DNA of 64,000 bases from Anoplopoma fimbria (GCF_027596085.1 NC_072472.1:8459371-8523370), one strand, 5' to 3'; positions 25,994 through 37,720 are shown, counted from the first letter of the stretch. Notes: generated from the sequence alone by a model not told the origin. Numbers and translations are program-made.

Positions 25994-28900
25994 CTGAGGA
26001 AGAAAAAAAGAAATTCCAAAGTGAAGTGAAATTCAGTCTAGCTGAGGGATAAAACACATTGCATTCTTCTTTACTTTTTGCGTACCTGGAGTGATTCTTT
26101 GCACTATTACTACTTTATGTCTGTATGATGATGGTGTACGGTAAAATTATTCTGCCTTTTAAAACAACATTTTCACATTATTAAAATGTTTTGCTATTGT
26201 CAACAAACCCTATGAAAAACTCCAAACCAGCAATGTGTTAGTCCATCTATCATTACTTTCCAACTCCATAACTCAGCCCCAGCCCATTCATTCCACCTGA
26301 AGATGTCTTTAGATAATCAATCACAAATAAATACTTTTATAAAGTGCAATTATTTCCTAAAACAGCTGGGCACTGTAGTTTTTAGCAAATGTTACTCAAT
26401 TTAAAGTAAATATTGCAATTGAAGTAGCAGAAATTGGATGCAATGAATTGCAAATATCTCAGAATTGTACTTAAGTACATTACTTGAATCAATGTACTTA
26501 GTTACGAGCGCCAGATTTAGGGGAAGCAGGGAATGAGGTTCTACATTCAAAAGTAAAAATTCCTGTGTTTTTCAGATAGTATAATCCCACAGATTGGTTT
26601 CTGCAAATTCATTTGAAGAAGAGGTTCTGATTAATCCTGTTGAGAAGTCCTGGAGAGATAAACCAAGCTGCACAGCCAAGATGTGAGTGCGGCCAACACA
26701 TTCAGCTGATTTAGTCATTTGTGTCACTGAGTTCATTGTTAATAGTGGACCACTAACCCGAATAACCTTTTAACAAATCAAAACCTAAACACTGTTTACT
26801 GGATAAATGTATCCCTCATAGCAGCACCGTTGGATTTTAACAGCCAACAAACACAAAATAACCATAAGGTTTATCAAATTTGCTAAACAATACTTTTTCA
26901 ATTCAGAGGGGAAGCATTAGGAGTATATTCACCTGTCGAAGAGGGCCTTTTCCTTGCATGATTTTGTACACCATAAACAGAGGGATGAGGGAGAGGGAGA
27001 TGGTGGCTATGAACCATCCCATGATGTTAGCCCAGAGAGGATAAACATAGTTGTTACTGAACTTCAGCGGAGAGTATTTGACAATAGAGAAGATGAAGGT
27101 GCCCTGGGATTAGAGGAGACAAAGTGGATTAATGTTAAATGGTACAGTCTGTACTCTCATAACTGTGGAACTCAAAAAGCAAGACACCTATTTTGAATGA
27201 ACTCTAACCTCTAACCTGAAAAGTTCTGCTTTGAGGAATTGCAAATTAAATGAAAGGTTCAAAAGGGGATAAGGTAAGACGGGTGCTTTACATTCAATCG
27301 ACTCACCATTTATATTTTATTTTATTTATATCTGCCTGAGATTTATCTGCACATAGTTCTCATGAATTCGTATCTAATCCTAAATCTAATGTAAACAGTC
27401 AGCAGACAGACAGCAACATGCATAGAAGAAACATCAGAGAATGAAAGGAATGAACTCTTACGAAACAGAAGACAGGAGTGATGTAGCGCCAGCAGTACTT
27501 CATCAAAGGGTACGGACGATAACCAATCATGTCGGTGATGTTGCCATAGAAACGGTCAGCACCTATAGGAATAGAAAAAAATATTAGGGTTAATCTCGTT
27601 TTTAGATTAATTAATCTGCATATCAAATGTCCTGTTTTTGCCCTGTTGAAATAAATTGTAACCCAAGCTTCTCATAATCCGAGTTTCGTCAAGACGATAA
27701 AGACTTTGTGTTGTTGTGTTGTGTTGTCTCTGACTTACCGTACACCCAGGCAATGCTGATGGACTGGAAGAGAGAGAGGAGGAGCAGGGTGGTTCCGCTG
27801 CAGACGTGATGGTCCAACAGCTGGAGCAGGTACATCCCTCCCTAGAAACAAGGGGAAAAGGTAACAGATACAACAGCAGAATTCTTGTTGTTCAGTTTGA
27901 GTGTAAAATACCTGCTACACTAATGTGAGATGAAGCTCTTATGTATCATGTAGGTAGCTTGACTATTTCTCTGGCAAGTTTAAAGTGCGAGAAATAAAAA
28001 ATTTAAACGATCAATGGTTTTGCAGACTTTCCTGAAAGCCCTCTGGCAGAGCAACAGGTAAAAGTATTGCCTTGAGAGTATTAATTGTGTTTGATGATGT
28101 CTCACTTGAATGAACAAAAACGTGCTTTACATGCAAAACGTGCTTGTCTTCTTTTGATCCAATGACCACCATAGGGCCAAGCACCTGTTAATCAATCTTC
28201 ACAACCTCGTTTGAGATTAAATTTAAATTAAAACTAATTTTAATCCTACTTAAATGTTGTAGCATTGCCCCCTTTAAATATGAAGCTGGAGCCAGTAGCT
28301 GGTTAGCTTAGCTTAGCATTAAGACTGCAGCCACTGCCTCCTGACTACAAAATAGTCCAGCACATAATCCCTCCATAAAAATCACAAATTTATGTTTTTA
28401 CATAGAATTTTTTGTACAGACTACACATGTGAAATATAATGTGTTGATTTGTGCACTTTAAAGCTGCTGGCTAATATTTTACTATCAGACAGAGCCCTAT
28501 TTCCAGTTTTTGTTTGTATCCTCTTTTCAATCATTGTGTTATTTGGATTGATATATATTTGTTAGTTTTTAGTCACTTACTTTCTCCGTTTCTTCGCCTT
28601 TTTGTAGTATTTTACAAGTTTCTAAAGCACATTTAGTGTATCATAAATAATATGTTGGAAAACATTGAGAAAGGGTTTTGCTTACTGTCTAACTGTCTAG
28701 CTTGGAGTACTGTACCAACCTCAGTGACCAGAGAGAGTCCCAGCAAACAGCAGACAGTGCAGATAGCCAGCAGAACCAGCTCCCGTCTGAAGCCTTTGCG
28801 CAGGTAAATAGGGAACAAATCTGTCAGTGACGTCATCAGACACTCCAGACCAACAAACTGTAAGGAACCAGTGTGAGGGAAGAGAATCAGGGCTTTGTTT

Positions 28901-31900
28901 ATTCATTCATTCATTAATTCCTCCGTTTATTCATTCAGAGTGGTTTGGCCGTTACCTGACTGTCCAGTCCCAGCAAGATAATCATGAGGAAGAAACACAC
29001 CGACCACACCTGAGGCATGGGCATCATGGCTACAGCCCGAGGGTACACTATGAATGCCAACCCTGGACCTACACACACAAACACACAGAATGTTACAAGA
29101 TAGAACACAAACAAACAATTAAAGGCAAATGACGAAAATTTGAATGTTTATCATATGATTGAATTGAAGACATAGACCAAGGTATTAGAGAAATTGAACA
29201 TTTGACCTGATAATGGGTCAAGATGAAAAGTCAGGAGTAATTAAAATACCTCCTTAACGGGACATGAATGTGTGTACCAAATGTCATGGCAACGACTCCA
29301 GTAGTTCAGATATTTCATGCTGCTTTCACATAATGTTGGCAGAATGGAAAAAACGGGAAAACCTCCCCTAGTTCAGACCATTATGAAAACTGTTTTCCCC
29401 CACTGTGTCTCTGGGCTGCAGAGTAGCAGCTGTGGTTTGGCAATGCACTCAGCTGTGTTATCACTAGCGGCCCCTACCGGCAGGGGCCCAGTTAAGAGTG
29501 ATGAGTGAGGATTAAGCAGGCAGTCATTGGTAGTATACAATACCAAATGAAAAATGCTTTGAGAAAGTGTGAGTCACTGCAACAATGAGAGGTCCTTGAG
29601 CGCACAGCAGTAACTGGGCACCATTCCTGCAGCGGAATGCAAGATTTACCATGGACAAAAACAGAGCATAAAAACATTTTATTTTATTGCAACTGCCTGT
29701 AGCATTTTCAGCCATTCAAAAGTTTTATTGACATGTCTGGCAACCAGATTTTCTGGCTGCCAGAAGCAAAGCAAGTCAGAGCAGCAAACCTTATGAAGCA
29801 AATTAGTCGGTTAAGTGTTTTATGTTTGTTTCAAATGGGAATCATGACAGTTGACAGTTTGACTTGTCTGCAACACATGTCTACGTATGAGATGAGTGAT
29901 GTCAGTAGCATCATCTGAGACCTGTTGATGCAGTTTCTAGTTCTGAGTGGGTGCCAAAGTAACAACATAAATCATGGTTTAATCATTGGTTTAGGATTCA
30001 TAAAAAGGAAAGACGTCAGAACTGTCACTAGTTAATCTTATATTTTGTCCTTAGCTCTGCTTGCTGGTTAACATTAATCACGCTCACTTGATTTGAGCTG
30101 CATGCTTCGAGTTGAGGGTAATACAAGAAGAAAAGAAAATCAAAGGAGGGAAAAAGATGACAGCATAAGGTGCAAGTCTGTCAGTAAGCTACTTAGGTTG
30201 GAATAAGATAAAAAATAATAAGGATAATGAAACAAGGCATGATTTGGCACAATTTCCACATTTTAACAGGAAGTGTCTATGCAGGGAGCAGTGTCTGGCA
30301 ATTTATAATACAAGCACCTCAAACATGGTGCACAGGGAATGTATCACTCCGTCACTCTTCCGCTCACTTTTTAGTTGAACATTGCTCGGTCTGTACTTGC
30401 CTGATTCAGCAACTTCCGATATATCCACCCCTTGTTCGTTGGTCATGAAACCCAAAACAGAGAAAATGGCGAAGCCTGACACAATGCTGGTGGCACTGTT
30501 CAGTAGACACAAGTAGAAACAGTCCCTGAAAGAAAAATGAATACAGCTCTAGAAATGTTCAAGGAGTGGATGCTCATTTTACTAGCTAACGTTAACCTTG
30601 ATCATCAGATGTTTTATATCCTTTGGAAGAAATGATTGGCTTTGCAGGATCCAGTTTCACGTTATCGTCCTATTGTGTGCGTTCTTTGTTTCATGGTGTC
30701 TGATTTAACTGTTCATAAAGCAAACATAGAGCATAAATTATCACCCAATGATGCGGGGTATCTTAAACCAACTTCATCTCTAGTCATTGTTACAAGTGCT
30801 ACAGTTATTTAAAAAATGTCTGATGTATAGATCTAAATAAAATAAATACCATTTACATATTATTTTGATCATAGTTAAGACCAGAGGAATCATATAGACC
30901 TATTATCACAGACTGGTATCTGTAGACCATCTGTATCTGTTTCTGATCAAAACTAACTGATAGGATTTTATTAAAAAAAGAAACAATATTAACAAGGGAT
31001 TTCTAAATACATTTATTAAATATAAATAAAAGAGACCACCTAAAACAGTTGTGGGGAGTGTTGGGTGTTTTACATCTGCTCTTTGAACATGATATAGTCT
31101 CACACATTAATTTCAAATGGTCCGTCATGTTTCAAACTATTTCAATTGAATGAAAGAGGTCATCCCTCATTTTATACGTTTAAAAGCCCAGTCTGGAGGC
31201 CATACAAACCATACATGTCTTGGGTCAGTCAGATGAAATATAACAAAATAAATTTCATTTGGATAATGTTGCCAGAGAAATTACAAAAACAACGAGAAAC
31301 ACTCTCATTTTCTTTAGGGACATATTTCCAGCTGGACAGTTTGGACAGATTAGCCTGCGCTTACCTGTAACAGTCGTTGGTGTAAGTGTTGTAACTCCCA
31401 AGAGAGGTTAGGAATCCCAGGCCGATGGCATAGGAGAAGAAGATCTGAGTGCCAGCATCCATCCACACCTGAAAAGGTCAAACAAATATTTGTGTGTGTG
31501 TGGGCCTGATGACTCTATAGGGAAAACACTCTAGTGGTTCCGCTCTTAAGATTGTATGTGTGATCTTACCTGGGGATCTGAAAGGCGAGAGATATCGGGG
31601 TAGAGGTAGTAAATAATCCCGTCCATTGCTCCTGGTAGTGTTACGCCACGAATGAGCAAAACAAACAGCATACCAAAGGGGAAAGTGGCTGTAAAGTAAG
31701 CTGCCTGAAAGAAAAAAAAAAGAAACAGTGACAGTTTAACTTTAATTAAGATCCTGGACTAACTCTCAGCCTATGACTGAAACATTTAAAGCACAACTAT
31801 TGACTAAAGCAAATAGGTGTATATAATCAGCCAGATAATAGTAGTAGTATGGTCAAATCAAAAGATTTCTGTTGGACATCATTAGTTCTTGTAGTGCTGA

Positions 31901-34656
31901 CAGTTGCAGGATCACAAGTTAAGTATCAGCTCTGATCCTAACACCTGTAGCCTCTGGCCAAAAGATAGCTCACGTGGTCCTGTTTGTAATTTGCTGCTTG
32001 GGGTCTGAAAAGCACTCTTAGTCTGACCCTCGACCAGTCCAATATAATCACAAAGCCTACCAGGAGCTTGTTACCCCCAACGACAGAGCCCTCCACCATA
32101 AATAGGTGGCGAGAATGTAACAACTGCGAGTTGCAGTGGCATTTATTTTCAATTTTTTTAATTAAAAAAGTTACTATTCCATTACTGTTAAAAATAATAT
32201 GACTGAATGCATTTTTTTAAAAATTCAGCTGTGTGTGCTACAGTAACAAAATCATTCCATCAAACGTGGATTTGTACATCTTGCACACTGCAGAGAAGTG
32301 GTATCAGTTGCTGGCATTGTACCAAACAAAACTGTTTATGGTGGGAAGCTGCTAAGTCAGTGAGGGATAATGTCCTATTGAACTAGATGTGTAGATGACA
32401 GGTTAAATATAACTTGAAAATAATTTATCTTTTGATTTATAAATAACTTGAAATTCATGAAAATAACGTACAAACTTAATTTATATAACTGTTTAGGGGA
32501 GATTTGTACAAAAATGTGTGAAACATTTATGAATGTTGTTCAGTCTTAAAGGAGCTAACCTTTCCCGTTGACTTGATGCCCTTCCAAATGCAAAAGTAGC
32601 AGATGACCCAGGTCAGGATGAGACACAAGACCAGCTCCCACCTCAAGCTGCCGACCTCCTCAATACCACTAGAGAGTTTCAAAACCCGGCGCCTGGACAG
32701 AGAAGGAACGAGGGGAGCAACGGTGTGGGTGAGAGGGAGAGCAAAAAAAATGTAATTACGGCGGAGAGGAAGGGAGGGATTAGAGGGGGGACTGGGCATC
32801 AGCATGAAATGGTGGCTGAGTGGCTGAAAGGAACAGGAGAGAATATCAGAGTTGGACTGGGGGGAGGAAGGTTAAAAAAAGCACAAGAGGGGGCTCTCTA
32901 GGAAAGATATATTAGATAAAATACTGCACTATAGGACGCAGTGATATAGTGCGCTCTTAGATGCCTCTATGGTAACTAACAATATGCCCTTTCACAAAAC
33001 GTGATGTAATACCCTTTATAGTAACCCCTCTAGTGGCAAAATTGATGCAATGCCATGTAGGCTGAACTTTTTCTTACCCCCCTGTACCTCCAGACCAGAG
33101 GCAGACTCAGGCTGTCTGACAGAAACGAGAAAGGGGGCGGAAAAAGAAAGAAAGGGAAGGGATTGAAAGAAAATGTTGAATTTAAATCAACTTGTTTGAG
33201 TTGACTACATGCTTACTGCCAGAACTCCACAACAGGAAGAGTGGTATTCAGTCTGGATGGCATGCTGAGGCTCACATTTGGATGGTTGATGTCCAGACAT
33301 GAGTCTAGTATAAGAACATAAAAACGCTGGGAATGTAAAAATGCTCATTTTCAAAGTAAAAAAAGGTGAAGTTAAAACATGCTTGGTAGTGTCCCACATG
33401 GATAAAAGCATGCTCTTTATGAAAAACATTGCATTCAAAACAGCAGCAACAAAGACTGAGAGATCTCACGGACTCTATTCTAGTGGAGTCTTGTTGCTTT
33501 TAACTATTACTGCAAGAGTTACACATTCAATTCCCTAACGTTGAAATGAGTCACCAAATCTATTTAACATCTACGCTTAAAGAAAAAGTCTCTATACAAT
33601 TTTTTTGGGGTACACTTTTTACATTACATTACATTACAGTCATTTAGCAGACGCTTTTATCCAAAGCGACTAGTCAGTAGTATATTACATATCATTCACC
33701 CATTCACACACTGATGACAGAACAAGGTGCCACCATCAGACTCTAACTGAACAGAAACAGCTTACCTGTGTTCCAGTAGTGTCCACATGTGGCCCAGGGT
33801 AATTCCGCGCTGAAGGATGAGAACAGGTAAAAGAACGCCCATGCAATGATGATAATATATGAGGTGGCACTGAATGCGATGATTAAGTGACTGGCATAGC
33901 CCATTCCTGAAAAAGAAAAAGAAAAATACAAGTGAAGTTGGCGCCAGATTCAATTATATTGTTACACTCAACACTGTGTTGTGGGTACAGAGTGACCTGT
34001 GCAAAACCCAAAATAACTTAGAACATTTAACATTATGATTTGGTTGAAGACAAAAGCACAAATGAGAGTATCTGCTCCAAGAAAACCGGGATACAGAGAA
34101 TATGGTCAGTAAGACTCCGTGCGTAAATACGCGTGTTATGACGCGTATTTACGCACGGAGGCTCTGACAAGCTACTTGATAAATATGACGACAAAGTTTG
34201 CAAAGAAAAAAAAAAATAGGATTTTATTTACCTTGGAAAAGCGGACAAATCTTTCTCCAGCATGTGACACTCCCCTGGCTGGTGTATTGTCCTAAAGCAG
34301 TCTCAAGGAAGAATAAGGGGATTCCGCATGTAATCATGAACAAAACGTATGGGATGAAGAACACACCTGCAAAAAAAAAAAAATGTTTTACTTCCTAATG
34401 CACCGAGCAATATATATATATATATATATATATATATTGAGAGAGACCGCCGCTTAAATCACTCGCCTCCGCCGTTTCTGTAGCACAGGTATGGGAACCT
34501 CCATATATTGCCAGGTCCGATTATTGCTCCCATCACGGTCAGGATGAATTCGGCTTTATTCTCCCAGTGACCCCGTCCCTCCAACTCTTTAGGCGTCTGC
34601 CGGCTCTTGTCTGGCACAGAAACTGCGCAGGTGCCATTCTTTCCGTTCATGACCAT
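25841..34656 (-). CDS. slc6a13: Na+/Cl--dependent GABA/taurine-type transporter, SLC6A13 (GAT2)-like, 14 exons
   Basis: Plasma-membrane symporter of the SLC6 family, 609 residues (human GAT2 has 602). Exons, 5' to 3': 34656-34467, 34366-34232, 33906-33766, 33304-33217, 32692-32560, 31704-31570, 31468-31365, 30525-30401, 29068-28956, 28857-28720, 27841-27739, 27562-27462, 27103-26933, 25993-25841. All phases agree. Visible marks: GHWENKAEF and [10 protein letters not shown] (TM1), [14 protein letters not shown] (TM2), the EL2 cysteine pair C149/C158 with sequons at N165 and N175, [12 protein letters not shown] (TM3), [14 protein letters not shown] (TM6), LNSATS (chloride-site region, TM7) and GLDSQF (Na2 site, TM8). 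The first in-frame ATG at 34656 has a good Kozak context (A at -3, G at +4). Introns 1 and 8 have GC donors. The closest group by memory is GAT2; the paralogue could also be slc6a11- or slc6a12-like. Confidence 0.88.
26380..26515. repeat. Old interspersed repeat fragment
   Basis: Contains tgttactcaatttaaagtaa and gtacttaagtacattacttg, in the style of the family at 1-150 and 9085-9245. It sits in the last intron of the SLC6 gene. Confidence 0.35.
30401..30525 (-). CDS. slc6a13: SLC6 gene, exon 8 (TM7, EL4) with GC donor
   Basis: The exon encodes [27 protein letters not shown] and the EL4 stretch [12 protein letters not shown]. The exon end TCAG is followed by GCAAGT, the standard GC-AG donor form. 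The next exon at 29068 completes the glycine and continues as [11 protein letters not shown]. Confidence 0.85.
33217..33304 (-). CDS. slc6a13: SLC6 gene, exon 4 (extracellular loop 2)
   Basis: This short 88-base exon was found by requiring both phases to fit. The acceptor is atactag and the donor is gtaagc. It encodes the glycosylated loop, with [12 protein letters not shown] and [13 protein letters not shown]158 pairs with C149 of the previous exon at the usual spacing. The VVEFW end matches the family just before TM4. Confidence 0.8.
33620..33671 (-). mobile_element. L2 3'-tail fragment
   Basis: An acattacattacattacagt array followed by catttagcagacgcttttat and ccaaagcgac is the reverse complement of the tail at 20975-21030. 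It is a short minus-strand L2 or L2-dependent SINE tail in an SLC6-gene intron. Confidence 0.8.
34115..34160. repeat. Perfect inverted repeat, 20-bp arms, 6-base loop
   Basis: The left arm is 34115-34134, the loop gttatg is 34135-34140 and the right arm is 34141-34160. The arms contain several CG dinucleotides in an AT-rich intron. Confidence 0.9.
34411..34437. repeat. (TA)n microsatellite in SLC6-gene intron 1
   Basis: A pure TA tract lies about 30 bases inside the intron from the GC donor at 34466. Confidence 0.9.
34467..34656 (-). CDS. slc6a13: SLC6 gene, first coding exon (TM1)
   Basis: This exon encodes residues 1-63 and part of 64, with the N-terminal cytoplasmic tail and TM1. It ends in a split glycine codon followed by GCGAGT, a GC-type donor. 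Reading through instead gives GGE and an early stop, while splicing to 34366 restores the RNGGGVFFIPY signature. TM1 reads [10 protein letters not shown], with Pro where a Leu is usual in the family. Confidence 0.85.
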
Positions 34657-36235
34657 CTTTGTCCCAACTTTTAAAACCCCGAAGGTTTTAGGTCCTAGAA
34701 TCACTCTGCAGTGCCAACTTTTGTCCAGAAGACTTAAGACTTTGACTGTGCTACCCACTGCTCTCACTGCACCCTGTGAATGCACATGTGATGCACAGTT
34801 GAGGTGATGTTGTTAGCTGACACGGAGATTCAACGGAGATTGGCCATTTCACACTATTTAAGCCATACACGTTGCAGATACGTAGATGTGCATTTAGGGG
34901 AGGGTGTCAACAGAAGCTCGGAAACTTATGGATCCCTATTCAAACGTCATCGGTGTGACGTTTGCCTGCCTTGGACAATACAAAGGGATTTAGTCCAGTG
35001 TAATAACAATGTGATGTTAATCAAGCTTTAAAGAGTGACACAGGAATAAATGACGTCTGCACAAGAATATTCTACTAGTGTATATTAATCTCTTTGATTT
35101 TTGTATCCGGAGAAATCAGCAGATGAACGAGATAAAATGTGCAATGCTGGAACCGACCACTAGGCGACACTAGTTTATCCTGCAATCCATGTTATTGTAC
35201 ATATAGCACATATAAACAGTTGCTTGACTTTTTCAGATAGACTTTTTAAATGACATGTATCAATTTAATTTCACCAAAACCCTTTTTTCGTAATGCAAAA
35301 CATGTTACAATGAAAATAGAGTGTAACTCTATATATGAGTTACACAAATATATGAAAAGGTATATTTTGAAAGTAACTGATAAACTTCCTCTTACCAACA
35401 TAACGTACAAAAACTTCCACAAGAGTGAACTACTGTGATTAAACAACCATCATAGCATAGATGTTTACTGATTTATTTTCAAAACAATATGTAATTAATG
35501 CCATCTGAAAAAACATCAACATATTATTTTTATTTCAGGATAGTGACAGATGATTTAGATATTGTCCGAAATGTAAATTGACAGTACATTTGTGCCTGCT
35601 TCTTTCAAAATTACTGATAAAGTGCCCTATACCTGCTGATACTGTGTGATACTTTAAATTAGGTCCCATGGCAAACATGAACTCAATAAATAGTTCAATT
35701 TATTAAAACTGCATACGTGGAATAGGCTTTACACTGGGGTTCCCCAGGATCCAAGTACATTGGTATTTTTAAAAGCTCTCCTTAAAACAGAGACAGAATA
35801 CAACAATATAAAGTCATTGGGAAATAATTGATTGGCAAAGTCATAAAAAAACAATGATCTAAGCAGAAAGATGTCTAAGAGGATTATTTAATATTTCGTT
35901 CATATTTCACTTTCATGCTTTTAGGCTGTAGAAAGTCGTCTTTACACACTGATTTTATTTCTAATGCAGGGTTTGCAAAAAAACAAGCTAAAACCAGACT
36001 AAGAACTGAAGGGCAGCGAGAGAAGATCCCTCTGGGCAGAAGTTCAATAACAGTAGAAGACATCACTTGTGCATATATAAATAGGACTAGGTTCCTGTTT
36101 CAGGGTCATGTGCCCAATTTATATTTATAAAACTGATATTAACAGGCGTGTTGCTTCAGCAAAGCTATTATTCAAACTTAGAAATAGAAGGTTATAGTCT
36201 ATGGTTAGCAAAGTTTAAACCTCTTCAATCTTAGA
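34657..36235. other. 5' flank of SLC6 gene / intergenic
   Basis: A 5' UTR and promoter of the minus-strand gene must lie here, but I see no clear TATA box or CpG-rich block next to the ATG. No other gene was recognised. Confidence 0.4.
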
Positions 36236-36425
36236 ATGTACGGGGCCCAAAGATAAATGGATTCCCCAAAACATTTAGGGCCCAGCTGCACTCTTAAAGT
36301 TCAGTACTGATCGAGAGCCACTTATGCTTTTGTGGACTGGAAAACCAATTCAAAATCCAAGTTCCAACAGTATTCTCTGCTGTCATACAACACTGTGGGG
36401 CTAAGACTAAAAGAAAGTCAAAATA

Positions 36426-36652
36426 CAGTACCATTCAAAAGTTTGGACACACCTTCTCATTCAACTACTTTGAAGAATCTAAAATATAAAACATATTCTG
36501 GTTTGTTGAGCATTTGTTTGTTTACCACATAATTCCATATGTGTTCCTTCATAGTTTGGATGTCTTCAATATTAATCTACAATGTAGAAAAAAATAAAAA
36601 TAAAGAAAAAACATTGAATGAGAAGGTGTGTCCAAACTTTTGACTGGTACTG
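36426..36652. mobile_element. Tc1/mariner-type MITE, copy 1 (227 bp)
   Basis: Inverted ends cagtaccattcaaaagtttg and its complement caaacttttgactggtactg are flanked by TA on both sides, the Tc1/mariner target-site mark. The ends extend inward through acacaccttctcattcaa. No coding capacity. Confidence 0.85.
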
Positions 36653-36852
36653 TATCATACTTTCTATTATAATTAGGCCTATATATTGTATTTTAATATT
36701 AATCTGCAGTAGTTATTAGGCTATAAGGCTGTCAAATAATTATAATGGAGTAAAAATAGTTAAACAATAAAGTAGCAAGAATTATAAATAACATTAGCCT
36801 GCCAAACAGTTATATTTTATTAATGTATCATACTCTATTATAATTAGGCCTA

Positions 36853-37085
36853 CAGTACCAGTCAAAAGTTTGGACACACCTTCTCATTCAACTACTTTGA
36901 AGAATCTAAAATATAAAACATATTCTGGTTTGTTGAGCATTTGTTTGTTTACCACATAATTCCATATGTGTTCCTTCATAGTTTGGATGTCTTCAATATT
37001 AATCTACAATGTAGAAAAAAATAAAAATAAAAATAAAGAAAAACCATTGAATGAGAAGGTGTGTCCAAACTTTTGACTGGTACTG
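36853..37085. mobile_element. Tc1/mariner-type MITE, copy 2 (233 bp)
   Basis: Nearly identical to copy 1 in the same orientation, with the same TA-flanked inverted ends; the extra length is mostly an added AAAATA unit. High identity suggests recent insertion or duplication. Confidence 0.85.
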
Positions 37086-37379
37086 TATGCTCAGTCTTCT
37101 TTTGGGGCCCAAACTATTTCATATGTAAGAAGTACATTTAGTTCCTAAATGTAACAGTTTTTTTTTTGTTTTTTTTTGTTAAAGTAGCCATTATTGAAGA
37201 AAAGAGGTGATTGCACATTTCTGTGAAATATTTGACTAACAGGCAGACAACTATAGCATTACAATGTATGCAAATGAAAGAAATAGTTGCAAAGAACCGA
37301 CTACACGTTGCAGGAACATTTCAATGTGTGAATAATAATAATAATGTTGCAATGTGTTTTTTCTCCCCCATTTGACTTG

Positions 37380-37720
37380 CAGAACCTCTTTAGCAACATT
37401 ATGGACAGCTGGACTGAATGAGCGTTTCCTGTCCAGATAGGCGGGTCTGGTGCTTCTGGTGTGTGCTGATGGACTGCGGAGCTGGAAACCAGTGAGCTCA
37501 TTCCTGACTGCTTTTGAGGGAAGGAAGGCGGGGCTGCCAGCATCATCATCACCACCACCACCGGCCATCACTGCTTCATTGTACCGGGGGGTGGGGGGGG
37601 GACTTGCTGCTGATGCTGCGACCATAGCGGACGGGGGAGGATTGTATTTTATTTAAAGCATGTCATGGACACTGTTTCACGAGGATTAGGGCTCCACACG
37701 GGACCACAATCCGTTTTGAG
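37380..37720 (+). promoter_or_regulatory. GC-richer segment, candidate jakmip2 5' UTR exon and promoter
   Basis: This segment is clearly richer in GC than its surroundings, with GC-box-like ggcgggtc (37440) and ggcggggc (about 37529). It ends at a strong donor, ttttgag then gtaaggtaaag, at 37720. The jakmip2 coding exon at 45156 has a splice acceptor just before 45052, so at least one upstream non-coding exon is needed. The assignment is inference. Confidence 0.4.

Larger units (their letters stand above)
36236..37180 (+). repeat. Older repeat copy split by MITEs
   Basis: Outer blocks at about 36290-36325 and 37088-37130 match the 8.22-8.46 kb copy in order and orientation. The two MITEs and their flanking sequence now separate these blocks. 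Confidence 0.45.

Noticed and set aside
29462..29492. Short palindrome ggcccct-accggc-aggggcc
   Set aside because: Only seven-base arms; chance occurrence is likely in 64 kb.
33057..33110. Purine/pyrimidine-bounded block considered as SLC6 exon 4
   Set aside because: It gives a stop in the required phase; the 33217-33304 exon fits both phases and the conserved cysteine and sequons.
34657..34785. Upstream extension of the SLC6 first exon to 34785
   Set aside because: The extension has no ATG (it begins at GTG), does not resemble the family N-terminus, and the first in-frame ATG with strong context is at 34656.
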